Shown here piece by piece: positions 7,970 to 16,231 of a DNA stretch of 48,565 bases. Source of the DNA: Candidatus Coatesiibacteriota bacterium (GTDB taxonomy: Bacteria; RBG-13-66-14; B26-G2; JAUVZD01). Each line of letters opens with the position of its first letter. Positions within the stretch are counted from its first letter, which is position 1. The stretch spans positions 1 through 48,565 of the forward strand of contig JAUVZD010000013.1 of the NCBI GenBank assembly GCA_030602715.1, given 5' to 3'. The notes under the pieces are model-generated. The model was given only the letters and a program-made list of their open reading frames with translations, made no database searches and was not told the origin of the DNA. A program made the translations under genes and the position numbers.

Positions 7970-8464
7970 ATGGCCATAAAGATAGACTTTGAGTTTCGCA
8001 ACAAGGTGGCCCGCATAATTGACGGCAATCTGGTCAGCTTCTGCTACCAGTGCGGCGCCTGCGTGGGGGACTGCCCCTCCACCCGCTACAACCCCGACTT
8101 CAATCCCCGCCAGATAATGCTGGAGGTGCTTTACGGGATGGAGGAGAAGCTGGTCTGTGAGGACTCAATCATATGGCGATGCACCAACTGCTACACCTGC
8201 TACGAGCGCTGTCCCCAGAGGGTAAAGCCGGTGGAGGTCATCATCGCCCTCAAGAACTTGATGGCTGAGCAAGGGATATACCCCAAAGGGGTTGCGGATA
8301 TAATAGAGACCGTGCGCAAGACCGGACGGAGCATCAAAGTCACCAGCCTCTCCGACCGGGTGCGTAAGGAGCTGGGACTTGAGCCGGTCAAGCCCATAGA
8401 TGTGAGCGACTTTGAGAAGATGTTCGGCGAGAAGAAGAAGGGGGAAAAGAAAAAGAGGAGCTGA
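7970..8464 (+). CDS. hdrC: Heterodisulfide reductase subunit C (HdrC)
   Basis: HdrC is the two-cluster ferredoxin subunit that links HdrA to HdrB. The 164-residue product has CYQCGACVGDCP at residues 25-36 and CTNCYTCYERCP at about 71-82, each able to bind one [4Fe-4S] cluster. A conserved NPR motif (NPDFNPRQIM) lies between them. The C-terminus ends in a Lys-rich tail (GEKKKGEKKKRS) beyond the usual family length. The ATG starts four bases after the small Cys protein, and the stop is two bases before hdrB, so the genes are co-transcribed. Confidence 0.93.
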   Translation: MAIKIDFEFRNKVARIIDGNLVSFCYQCGACVGDCPSTRYNPDFNPRQIMLEVLYGMEEKLVCEDSIIWRCTNCYTCYERCPQRVKPVEVIIALKNLMAEQGIYPKGVADIIETVRKTGRSIKVTSLSDRVRKELGLEPVKPIDVSDFEKMFGEKKKGEKKKRS

Positions 8465-8466
8465 AT

Positions 8467-9510
8467 ATGGCTGAAGATACCCTAAAAATCGCCTTCTTTC
8501 CCGGTTGTCTTATACCGGTAAAATACCCCCAGTTTGAGGTGGCTATCCGTAAGACTCTGCCCAACCTGGGTGTGGAGATAGTAGACCTTGAAGGTCTCAC
8601 CTGTTGCCCCGACCCCATCTACTTCAAGAGCACCAATAAGCTGGACTGGCTGACCATCGCCGCCCGCAACCTGACCATCGCCGAAGAAGCGGAGCTGGAC
8701 TTCTTCACCATCTGCTCCGGCTGCACCGCCACCCTCTCCGAGGCAAAAGACCACCTGCAAAGCGACCCGCAACTTGCGGAGCGCATCAACAAACGCCTGG
8801 CAAAGGTGGGCAGGGAATACAAGGGCACCTCCAAGGTGCGCCACATCGTAACCGTGCTCAGGGACTCAATCGGCATTGAGAGAGTCGCCGAATCGGTCAA
8901 GGAGCCCCTGACCGGCTTGAATGTAGCCATCCACTACGGCTGTCATCTGCTCAAGCCCAGCCACATCATGCATGTGGACGACCCCGACTATCCCCATGTG
9001 TTGGACGATCTGGTCTCCGCCCTGGGGGCTACGCCGGTGGTGCACCGGGAGCGCATCCTCTGCTGTGGCAAAGCCTGCAAGGACGAGACCATGCCCGCCG
9101 ACATGATGTTTGACCTGCTCTCCTCGGTGGAGGAGGTATCGGCGGACTGCATGGGGGTGATATGCCCCTCCTGCTTCAACGAGTTTGACCTGGGGCAAAT
9201 TATGCTCGCCCGGGAGAGGGAGCACACCTTCCAGATACCCATCACCTACTTCTTCCAGCTGCTGGGCTTGGCTCAGGGCTTCACCCCCCGGGAGATGGGT
9301 CTGGACCGGCACAAGATTAGAGCCGACCCCCGCATTTGGCGGGGGGGAGCGAAGGCGGAGGTGCCAGCGAAGCCGAAGAAGGCGTCGGGGAAGAGGGAGG
9401 CGGAGCCGAAGCCGAAGAAGCCCTCAGGGAAGAGGAAGGTAAAGCCGAAGGCGGAAGTGGGGGCGAAGGCGAAGAAAGCGGCAGGGAAAAAGGGGAAGGG
9501 GAAGAAGTAG
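8467..9510 (+). CDS. hdrB: Heterodisulfide reductase subunit B (HdrB) with Lys-rich C-terminal tail
   Basis: HdrB carries the paired non-cubane [4Fe-4S] clusters that reduce disulfides. Two CCG domains are visible: FPGCLIP, TCCPDP and CSGC in the first half; YGCHLL, LCCGKACK and CPSC in the second. The family-like region ends near residue 282 (MGLDRHK). The remaining ~65 residues are a low-complexity Lys/Pro/Gly/Ala tail encoded by purine-rich DNA. A short segment around the LDRHK codons recurs at 9803-9860 beyond the HicB-like gene. An intrinsic terminator follows at 9565. Confidence 0.93.
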   Translation: MAEDTLKIAFFPGCLIPVKYPQFEVAIRKTLPNLGVEIVDLEGLTCCPDPIYFKSTNKLDWLTIAARNLTIAEEAELDFFTICSGCTATLSEAKDHLQSDPQLAERINKRLAKVGREYKGTSKVRHIVTVLRDSIGIERVAESVKEPLTGLNVAIHYGCHLLKPSHIMHVDDPDYPHVLDDLVSALGATPVVHRERILCCGKACKDETMPADMMFDLLSSVEEVSADCMGVICPSCFNEFDLGQIMLAREREHTFQIPITYFFQLLGLAQGFTPREMGLDRHKIRADPRIWRGGAKAEVPAKPKKASGKREAEPKPKKPSGKRKVKPKAEVGAKAKKAAGKKGKGKK

Positions 9511-9564
9511 GGAGATAAAAACTTTTGTGAGATTTATTTTTAGGCTTTTTTAACTCTATAATTG

Positions 9565-9600
9565 ACGCCCCCTATGGTATAATGGGGGGTGTTTTATTTT
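9565..9600 (+). terminator. Rho-independent terminator of the hdr operon
   Basis: ACGCCCCC (9565-9572) pairs with GGGGGTGT (9585-9592) around an 11-12 base loop, then TTTTATTTT follows. It lies 55 bases after the hdrB stop. The loop contains TATAAT by chance. Confidence 0.8.
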
Positions 9601-9640
9601 GCTAAAATAACGGAAATTTGAGAGGGGGAAGGAAAAACAA

Positions 9641-9799
9641 ATGAAAATAAAGGTGATAATTCACGAGGAGGAGGGTGGATATCGGGCGGAGGTGCCGGCT
9701 ATCCCCGGCTGCGCCACCCAGGGGGATACATCTGAGGAGTTATTGGATAATTTGTATAAGGCGGTGGAGGGGTGCATGACGTTAGATGTGGAAAATTAG
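9641..9799 (+). CDS. HicB-like small protein, without a HicA partner
   Basis: This 52-residue ORF reads MKIKVIIHEEEGGYRAEVPA, then IPGCATQGDT and SEELLDNLYKAVEG. This is the compact alpha/beta HicB (UPF0150) fold with its PxxPGCxxxGxTxEEAxxN signature. The start follows GAGGGGGAAGG. HicB proteins are usually antitoxins of HicA mRNA interferases, but no HicA-like gene with its conserved His lies on either side. It could be an orphan, or could work with a partner elsewhere. It sits between hdrB and a degraded copy of an hdrB 3' segment. Confidence 0.72.
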   Translation: MKIKVIIHEEEGGYRAEVPAIPGCATQGDTSEELLDNLYKAVEGCMTLDVEN

Positions 9800-9802
9800 G
9801 TT

Positions 9803-9860
9803 AAGACCGGCACAAGGTGAAGGCGGAGGGACTGGCGAGGGGGTGGGGGGGCAAATGTAA
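9803..9860 (+). repeat. Degenerate copy of an hdrB 3' segment
   Basis: GACCGGCACAAG at 9805-9816 is identical to 9304-9315 in hdrB. In the same frame the next codons read V-K-A-E against I-R-A-D in HdrB, and both run on into Gly/Arg-rich sequence. The match is short, so this is weaker than the hdrD-like and yidC repeats. No gene is seen before 9893. Confidence 0.45.
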
Positions 9861-9892
9861 ACTCAAAAGATGCTTTAATATGGGAGGTAAAC

Positions 9893-11089
9893 ATGGATTT
9901 CGAAGAATTTCCACTAGTAAAAAATGATTTTAGTTTTTCAAATGAAATCAGGATTGATAAGGGTGACAGCATAAGCAATTTAATTGCAACTATTGAAAAA
10001 AACGGAATTATTAAATTGAAATTTCAACAATATAGTTTTGCTGAAATTGGCCAATCATTCAATGTTAATTTTATTGATGAAGATGGCTGGGATACCAGGA
10101 TTGAGGGTTGTAATTTAACTTCTATTAATAGGGGGTGTACCGTAGGTAAAGATATCGAGTCTTGTATATGTGGTAAAGCTCATTCTTTATATAGTAAACA
10201 AGGAATACTAGATAACAATGATGAAGTATCTGTTTTTAAAATTATACGAAATATGCCTTTTAATGGCGATATTTATTCAACCTTTAATAATATAAATATC
10301 CCACGCATAATAGAATTCCGTCCAATTGAAATTAAAAATATAAAACTTATCAATGGCATTAATATTTTTTTGGATAATGCAAACGGATATTTTTACTATC
10401 GTTGCAAATATAGTGAAATAAACAATTTTGATAATTATATAATGCATATGCACAACCTGTTAGATTTAGGTTCCGGAAGATTTGTGGAAATTCCTTTAAC
10501 TTATATAGCACAAAAAGAGAACTATAAAGAAATCCGATATAAAGCAGAGCAGGAAGAATGGTATAGTGGATTTGGAATTATTGAAATGCATCTTCCTGGT
10601 GGGTTATCTCATTATATCAATAAATGCTATGAACCATATAAAAGATATAGAGCATTATTAGGACTGGAGAAGATTTTTACTTACTACGTTTTAATGTATA
10701 ATGCTTCAATCCCCGATATTAAATTCGTTTTAGGTTCAGTGCTGATGGAAGGTTTGAAGTATTTTTTTGCAAAAAATATAAAAAAATATAAGCCAAACCC
10801 ACATGGATACTTTAAGAAAACTAGCAATGAAACTTGGTCCTTTAGAGACCTTCTTAGTCAAATTTATACTGAATTTGGATTAATAAAAGGATATGATGAA
10901 TTCGTTAAATATCGAGATGAAATAATACATACAGGTCATCTAGATTATCCATGGCCTGATAAAATAGAAATGATAAAAAGGCTTCATGATTTTATATCAT
11001 TCTTGTTATTAAAAATTTTAGAATATGATGGTAAATTCTATTCATATGAGAAGCAAATGTATATTAACGTTAGTAGTGTTACATTTTGA
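9893..11089 (+). CDS. Unrecognised 398-aa protein with a C-terminal HEPN-like motif
   Basis: I cannot assign this protein to a named family. Residues 1-220 look like a beta-rich domain with a CICGKAHS segment (a possible metal site). Residues 230-385 appear helical and include YRDEIIHTGHL, an R-x4-H motif (R341, H346) of the kind found in HEPN ribonucleases and in ApeA-like defence proteins. The ATG follows GGGAGG. The DNA is strongly A+T-rich compared with the hdr genes before it, which suggests recent transfer. With the gene at 11258 it may form a defence-type pair, but that rests only on adjacency and composition. Confidence 0.6.
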   Translation: MDFEEFPLVKNDFSFSNEIRIDKGDSISNLIATIEKNGIIKLKFQQYSFAEIGQSFNVNFIDEDGWDTRIEGCNLTSINRGCTVGKDIESCICGKAHSLYSKQGILDNNDEVSVFKIIRNMPFNGDIYSTFNNINIPRIIEFRPIEIKNIKLINGINIFLDNANGYFYYRCKYSEINNFDNYIMHMHNLLDLGSGRFVEIPLTYIAQKENYKEIRYKAEQEEWYSGFGIIEMHLPGGLSHYINKCYEPYKRYRALLGLEKIFTYYVLMYNASIPDIKFVLGSVLMEGLKYFFAKNIKKYKPNPHGYFKKTSNETWSFRDLLSQIYTEFGLIKGYDEFVKYRDEIIHTGHLDYPWPDKIEMIKRLHDFISFLLLKILEYDGKFYSYEKQMYINVSSVTF

Positions 11090-11257
11090 TTTATACAATA
11101 GTTATGTAATGATGGCGTTTTATTACTTTAATAATAAACGGGGCAGTTTTCCCATCATCCCCAATATGGGAAAAATATTATTCTACGCGTGTACAAACGC
11201 TCCCGTTGTTATTTACTTGGCGGTATTTAAAATTATTTGTTTGAAAAAGGAGAATAA

Positions 11258-12109
11258 ATGAAAGAAAAACAAGAAAAACCAATAGTAGAAGGATTATTAG
11301 ATGAAATGATTAAAGAGATGAGTGAAGAGCATAACAGAGGCAGATCATGGTGGTATTGTTATGATTTTTTTCAAAAAAATATTAAAGGAAAAAATGAAAA
11401 TGAAGTAAATCCTAAATTAATGGATTTAGCTTGTCTAAACTTAGCCTTCTATTTAGCTAGTTGGGGCATGTATAGGGGTTCTACCGATTTGTTGCAAAAA
11501 GATTATAAATTCTTTGGACCTACAGTTGATTTTCTATGGAAATCGAGCACCGATGATAACTATAAATTATTATGGCAAGTGGATGATATTATCAATAAGA
11601 AAAGTGAATATCCATATAAGCAATTACAAGAGACTGCACATAAACTAGAGACAAAATTAAAAGAAGAAGGATTAAAACAGGGGCAATTAAATACACTTGT
11701 CACAAAAATTTTTCTAGGCACTTTAGCTTGCATACCAGCGTTTGATACATTCGTCAAAAATGGGTTAAAATACCATAACTGTCAACAATCATTTAATATT
11801 GATAACCCTCAACGTGTAATAGAAGAAATAATCGGTTTTTATATTAAAAACATAAGTTACTTCGAGAGTGTTGAAAATCCTATTAAAATAAGTATAGATG
11901 GCTCAGTAATAGAAATCAAATTTCCTATTATGAAACTAATTGATATGTATTTTTGGAAATTAGGTATAATATACAATGATGTTGAAAATAAAGTTAAAGA
12001 AAGAAAAAAACAAGGGAAAACAGACAATGAAATATATAAAGAAATAGTTAAAGAAACAAAACACACTAAGGCTTTTATAAAAAATATTCTAGATATTCTT
12101 TTAAAGTAG
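11258..12109 (+). CDS. Conserved hypothetical protein (283 aa), A+T-rich accessory gene
   Basis: This soluble, mostly helical protein has no domain I can name with certainty. It contains LNLAFYLASWGMYRGSTDLL at about residues 61-80. I remember a similar SWGMYRGSS segment from uncharacterised bacterial proteins, but cannot check that here. No signal peptide or membrane helix is visible. The ATG is preceded by AAAAGGAG. It shares the low G+C of its upstream neighbour, and the two stop abruptly at G+C-rich DNA after 12110. The 168-base gap to the previous gene shows no clear feature. Confidence 0.65.
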   Translation: MKEKQEKPIVEGLLDEMIKEMSEEHNRGRSWWYCYDFFQKNIKGKNENEVNPKLMDLACLNLAFYLASWGMYRGSTDLLQKDYKFFGPTVDFLWKSSTDDNYKLLWQVDDIINKKSEYPYKQLQETAHKLETKLKEEGLKQGQLNTLVTKIFLGTLACIPAFDTFVKNGLKYHNCQQSFNIDNPQRVIEEIIGFYIKNISYFESVENPIKISIDGSVIEIKFPIMKLIDMYFWKLGIIYNDVENKVKERKKQGKTDNEIYKEIVKETKHTKAFIKNILDILLK

Positions 12110-12150
12110 GGGAGGCTTTCAGCATCCCTTATAAATGGGGGAAAATGAGA

Positions 12151-12205
12151 CTCCCCCCCTACTCCCTCTTCTCCACCCCTCCCCTAGATACTCCCCCACC
12201 TCGCA
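12151..12205 (-). repeat. Probable degenerate copy of the flavin reductase 3' end
   Basis: Read on the minus strand, this DNA contains GGGGAGTATCTAGGGGAGG, matching the flavin reductase 3' end (12974-12996) with one mismatch over ~22 bases. The frame gives VGEYLGEGWRRG here against IGEYLGEGFKVG there. The DNRLRE gene lies between the two. The sequence is purine-rich, so chance similarity is possible. Confidence 0.45.
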
Positions 12206-12237
12206 TAACAACCCCCCCGACTACTGTAAGGGGGGAT
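12205..12237 (-). terminator. Terminator after the DNRLRE gene (minus strand)
   Basis: On the minus strand CCCCCC (12235-12230) pairs with GGGGGG (12217-12212) around TTACAGTAGTC, followed by TTGTTAT. It lies about 30 bases past the stop at 12266. Confidence 0.65.
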
Positions 12238-12265
12238 TATCGTCCTACAGAAGAAGTTGAATTGG

Positions 12266-12880
12266 CTATTTGAAGAGCGATTTGATGCTTCCCAATGAAG
12301 TGGGTTGGACTACAACTTGATGGTAGTTGACGGTCAGTCTGGGGTGGAAGTCAGAGTGAGTATATTCACTGGTGTAAAAGGAATAGGAACCATAGGTTGC
12401 ATCCAATTGCCGTATGTAGAAGCCATAATTGGAGTAAGTCCCCTCAACCCAAGCAGAAACGAAAGAGGTTACATCCAGACTGAGCCATACATCCATCATA
12501 GGTGCATCAAAGTATAAGGAGATGTCCACATTATAACCGGGGTCCGTGTTCCAGGTTATAGTGCTTTCATCCCAGGAATTGTCCACGAGATATAACCAAT
12601 TGTTATCCGGTATGGTCCCATAAGAATAGTCGGGGTATATCTCCAGAGTCGCGTCCTCCACAATCGCGCCCATGATTGACGACAGATTAAAATATACCAG
12701 CGAGTTGATGAAACCATTGTAGTATCCCACAGTAGCCACAACCTCGGAACCGTAATTATCACCGGGGTCGCTCTGTTTTATCATCGCATCGTGGAGTGGC
12801 GTAAATACCGCCTGTTCCGCGGTTACGGGCACAGAGAATGAAACCAAAGCCAATACAAAAAGAGAGATAAATCTATTCAT
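12266..12880 (-). CDS. Secreted DNRLRE-domain protein
   Basis: The product has a signal peptide (FISLFVLALVSFSVPVTAEQ) and a single DNRLRE-type jelly-roll domain, recognisable from HDAMIKQSDPGDNYGSE, then SLVYFNLSSI, WDESTITWNTDPG and LSLDVTSFVSAWVEG. Such domains occur in cell-surface and extracellular proteins. The chosen ATG at 12880 has a near-perfect GGAGGTGAGG upstream; the longer reading from 12910 has none. The protein ends PTSLGSIKSLFK, a short conserved-looking tail that could be a sorting signal (inference). It lies between the flavin reductase and what looks like a copy of that gene's 3' end. Confidence 0.8.
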   Translation of the reverse strand: MNRFISLFVLALVSFSVPVTAEQAVFTPLHDAMIKQSDPGDNYGSEVVATVGYYNGFINSLVYFNLSSIMGAIVEDATLEIYPDYSYGTIPDNNWLYLVDNSWDESTITWNTDPGYNVDISLYFDAPMMDVWLSLDVTSFVSAWVEGTYSNYGFYIRQLDATYGSYSFYTSEYTHSDFHPRLTVNYHQVVVQPTSLGSIKSLFK

Positions 12881-12950
12881 TTTCCTCACCTCCGTATCTC
12901 TTTTTAGCATATATGAATATGTGTTTCAAGCATATTGTGGGGTAGGGGGG

Positions 12951-13524
12951 CTACCCCCTCCTCCCCACCTTAAACCCCTCCCCCAGATACTCCCCTATTC
13001 CGTAATACTTAGTTATGCCGGGGGCGAAGAGTATGGGCTGGACTCTGTCCATCTCCGGCAGTCCCTTCTCGCCCAGCACCTCCTCGTCCGCCTTGAGGTC
13101 CATAATCTCCCCGATGAACTGGGTGTGGAGTCCTATCTCAATGGTGTGGAGCAGTCTGCACTCCAGGACCAGGGGAAACTCCTTAACATAAGGTGCCCCG
13201 CCAAGGGCGGGGCTCGCTCTTTACCGGTGTCAGACCGGTGTCCTCAAACTTATCGGTCTCCCTGCCGGAGGCGATGCCCGCATAATCCGCCTCCTTGAGG
13301 AATCTCTCCGAGGGCACGTTTACGGTGAAGGCTTCCCTCTCCACCATATTGGCGTAGGAATAGGTCGCCTTCCTGAGGGAGACGGCGACGCAGGGGGGCT
13401 TGGAACAGCACATCCCGCCCCAGGCGACGGTCATAATGTTGGGCTTGCCCTTCTTATCGTATGTCCCCACCACCCAGACCGGCGTGGGGAAGACCAGCGA
13501 CCTGGCTCCCAATGACTTCTTCAT
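12951..13524 (-). pseudogene. Flavin reductase family protein, frameshifted
   Basis: The first part (13524 to about 13210) encodes the N-terminal half of an FMN-binding flavin reductase-like split barrel ([42 protein letters not shown]). The frame then runs into a stop near 13183. In the +1 frame the rest of the family continues: [48 protein letters not shown], ending at a TAG (12951-12953). The break coincides with a 19-base palindrome at 13195-13213. AAGGAG precedes the ATG. Both halves are well conserved, so the lesion is recent or an assembly error. Confidence 0.75.
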
Positions 13525-13544
13525 GATGTTCTCCTTCTATCCTT

Positions 13545-13580
13545 TAAAAGAACCCCCCGCCTCAGAAGAAGCGGGGGGCT
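13545..13580 (-). terminator. Terminator between tldD and the flavin reductase gene (minus strand)
   Basis: On the minus strand GCCCCCCGC (13579-13571) pairs with GCGGGGGG (13560-13553) around TTCTTCTGAG, followed by TTCTTTT. It lies 38 bases after the tldD stop and just before the flavin reductase ribosome site. Confidence 0.8.
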
Positions 13581-13617
13581 AATCATCCTAATTTAGACCC
13601 AAACTCAGCCCTCTCCC

Positions 13618-15078
13618 CTATCCACTGAAGACCTTCACCTTGCGGAAGCGGGCCGGGGCGGTGCCGTGTCCGGTGTGGGCGACCTGCATGGGCTCGCCCT
13701 TACCGCAGTTGGGCGTCCCCCACATCCGCCAGTGGCTCTGGTCGCAGATGGCGTCGCAACTGTTCCAGAACCTGGTGGTCATATCGGTGTAGGTGGGGTT
13801 CTTGTAGGGCTCAGTCTTCTTCCCGCCCTTAATGCGCCAGGCGATCTCGGTGGCGAACTGGAAGTTGCGCCGTTTGTCGTCTATTGACCAGGAGCGGTTG
13901 GTGTCAAAGAAGAGCCCCCCGTCGGAGTCGGCGAGCAGGTCGTCCAGCTTCCAGCTACCGGGAAGTAAGCTGACATTGGTCATACGCACCAAGGGTATGC
14001 GGTTCCAGCCGTCGGCGCGCATGGCGCCGTTGGATTGGCGACCTATCCTCGGTGCGGTCTCCCGACTCATCAAGTAGCCCACGAAGAGCCCGTCCTTTAC
14101 CGTATAAGTCTTGTTCGCCTTCACGCCCTCGTCGTCGTAGCCGAAGGTGCCCAGCCCGCCGGGGATGGTGGAGTCCATGGTGATGCTGACGATGTCACTG
14201 CCATACTTCAGCTTGTCCAGATTGTCCGTGGTCAGGAAGCTGGTGCCGGCAAAGGCGGCTTCCATACCAAAGACCCTGTCCAGCTCTATGGGATGACCGC
14301 AGGATTCGTGAATCTGAAGCCCCAACTGGTTGCCGGCGATGATGATGGTGGCTTGGTCCTCCTGGGGACAGGGCTTGGCGGTGAGCAGGAGTGCCGCCTC
14401 GCTTGCGGTCCGCTCGGCATTTTCCACCAGACCCAATCCCTGGAAGAACTCATATCCTCCGGTGGCGAAGTTCCCCCTGAAGGAGTTGGGATGGGAGCGA
14501 ATCTGCATATCGTCCTCGCCGAAGGCGACGCAGGAGATTCCACCCCCGCACTCTATGATGGTCTGGTCTATTAAAGCGCCGGCAAGATTGGCGAAGGTCT
14601 TGCGGGTCTTAAAGCCGGTGAAGAACCCCTCGGCGGTCTTGACCGCTTTCTCCTTCTGCATAAGTGCGATTGCTGAAAGCAGGGGCTTAACCTTCTCCTC
14701 CAAAGGGACGGTGAAGGGGTCAATCTCGTGGGGGGTTACATAAGTATCTTTTGCGGGAGGGGTGTGGTCAAGGACTACATCTTTCTCCTTGGTCATGGCG
14801 CTTGCCTTGGCTATCTTTACCGCTCGCTCGGCAATCCTTGCCGCTTCATCGGCGTCCATCTTGGAGCTTCCCGCAAAGCCCCAACTGCCGTCAACCAGCA
14901 CCCGCACCCCGAAGCCCAGGCTCTCGGTGTATTCCGCTGACTCCACCTTGCCGTTCTTGGCGGTAATGGTCTCCACTTCATAATCCACCACACGAATGTC
15001 GGCAACGCTGGCTCCCAGCCCTTCGGCTCTGCCCAGTGCGGTCTCAATTATCTTCTCCTTAGACACTTCAGATACCAC
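13618..15078 (-). CDS. tldD: TldD/PmbA family metalloprotease
   Basis: TldD-type proteins form metalloprotease complexes that act on small peptides or unfolded substrates in the cytoplasm. The 486-residue product has the N-terminal domain (VETITAKNGKVES, LGFGVRVLVDGSWGFAGSS) and the zinc site HESCGHPIELDR, corresponding to the family HExxxH. The C-terminal domain has GYLMSRETAPRIGRQSNG. No pmbA/tldE partner gene is adjacent. The start is uncertain: GTG at 15078 overlaps its AAGGG, and GTG at 15066 is better spaced. The 69-base gap to the NIF3-family gene holds no recognised promoter. Confidence 0.92.
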   Translation of the reverse strand: MVSEVSKEKIIETALGRAEGLGASVADIRVVDYEVETITAKNGKVESAEYTESLGFGVRVLVDGSWGFAGSSKMDADEAARIAERAVKIAKASAMTKEKDVVLDHTPPAKDTYVTPHEIDPFTVPLEEKVKPLLSAIALMQKEKAVKTAEGFFTGFKTRKTFANLAGALIDQTIIECGGGISCVAFGEDDMQIRSHPNSFRGNFATGGYEFFQGLGLVENAERTASEAALLLTAKPCPQEDQATIIIAGNQLGLQIHESCGHPIELDRVFGMEAAFAGTSFLTTDNLDKLKYGSDIVSITMDSTIPGGLGTFGYDDEGVKANKTYTVKDGLFVGYLMSRETAPRIGRQSNGAMRADGWNRIPLVRMTNVSLLPGSWKLDDLLADSDGGLFFDTNRSWSIDDKRRNFQFATEIAWRIKGGKKTEPYKNPTYTDMTTRFWNSCDAICDQSHWRMWGTPNCGKGEPMQVAHTGHGTAPARFRKVKVFSG

Positions 15079-15147
15079 CCTTCATATGAACATCTGGTAA
15101 AGTTACTCAGTGGGAACCTTTCCCAAACTCCCATCAGAATAAAATGG

Positions 15148-16134
15148 CTACTTCTTTATCCGCGAATAGCGCTTAAACCCGGAGCAGGATATGACCTCCA
15201 GGGGCTCCTTCTTCTCAATCGCATCCAGTAACAGGTTCATGCCCAGGGTGTCGCTTGCCATATGACCGGCAACGACCACATTCATATGATTTTCCTTGGC
15301 GAACTTCAGATGCTCCTCGCCGATATGCATGCCCACTATGGTATCTATGTTGGTGGTCTCGGAGAGCTTCTCAAAGGCTTTGATGGAGCCTCCGGTGCCA
15401 CCGGTCATATCCACAAAGACATTACCGGCTCTAATCTTGCGCTTATCCGGCTCGCTGGCTATGGAACGGGCTAAGACCAGAAGTCCGACCCCGTGCAGTT
15501 TAACATCTTTGTATTCCGGGATAGCTTGAAGCAGGTCAGTTACATCCTGCAGAGTATCCGGTTTCTCCTCATCAAATCGCTTCTGCAGAAAGGTGGTAAC
15601 ATGGTTATCAGCCACGGTATGACAGCACATGTAGGGGATGTCCAGAAGGCGAGCGACATCCACCGGTCGGAAGTAGTTTGTGGGAAGCATCTTTCTGCGA
15701 ACCTCCATTATGCGCTCGTCCAGGATTCCCTCGGCGGTATGCATAGGCACCCCTTTGCTGACCAGGATGTCCGCCTGCATATTCATCACATCATACAGAT
15801 TGGTCAGCCCGACGCCTTCAGGATGATGGGTCATAGCCAGGTCAATTCGGGTGCCCTTCTCCCTCAGGCGGTCAGCCAGAAGAATCTCCGGTCCCTCCAG
15901 GTCTATACCCACCAGCACCGCTTTCACTTCGCTCTTGGGGTCGCCGTAGAGGATGCGGGTGTCCGGATAGGGATTGGTGAGGCGCTGCAGGTCGTAGTCC
16001 TGTTTATCTTTATCGGATAGGGCTTCGTAGCGCCTCTTCTCCCGTGCCAATTGGGCTTTGACCATATCCTTACCGCGGGGGTCCTTTTTGACACCCTCCT
16101 CAACGACAAGCTCATAGAGAGCATTGAGTTCCAT
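15148..16134 (-). CDS. NIF3-family (DUF34) metal-binding protein
   Basis: NIF3/YbgI-like proteins bind a dinuclear metal centre; their cellular role is poorly defined and 'GTP cyclohydrolase I type 2' is a common database label. Here the metal-site motifs are MTHHPEG near residue 103 and VVAGHMASDTLG near 290. An N-terminal ~70-residue stretch rich in charged residues precedes the core and is unusual for the family. ATG 16134 (or 16137) follows GGAGGG. The gene is on the same strand as tldD and may share its transcript. Confidence 0.82.
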   Translation of the reverse strand: MELNALYELVVEEGVKKDPRGKDMVKAQLAREKRRYEALSDKDKQDYDLQRLTNPYPDTRILYGDPKSEVKAVLVGIDLEGPEILLADRLREKGTRIDLAMTHHPEGVGLTNLYDVMNMQADILVSKGVPMHTAEGILDERIMEVRRKMLPTNYFRPVDVARLLDIPYMCCHTVADNHVTTFLQKRFDEEKPDTLQDVTDLLQAIPEYKDVKLHGVGLLVLARSIASEPDKRKIRAGNVFVDMTGGTGGSIKAFEKLSETTNIDTIVGMHIGEEHLKFAKENHMNVVVAGHMASDTLGMNLLLDAIEKKEPLEVISCSGFKRYSRIKK

Positions 16135-16231
16135 CATCCCTCCAAATTAAGATTAAAATGGTTAATTAAGGGTTTAATAATAGCCCAAACGGTGCCCACG
16201 GTCAAGTGAAAAAAATAGCAGATGAGCGTAT

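Noticed and set aside
9578-9583. TATAAT as a promoter for the HicB-like gene
   Set aside because: It lies in the loop of a good intrinsic terminator, and the nearby TTGACG is only ten bases upstream, too close for a -35.
11025-11261. A 78-codon plus-strand ORF overlapping the end of the 398-aa gene and the start of the next
   Set aside because: It overlaps both supported genes, has no ribosome site and no recognisable sequence.
12921-13298. A 125-codon plus-strand ORF
   Set aside because: It is antisense to the second half of the frameshifted flavin reductase, whose minus-strand frame has clear family motifs.
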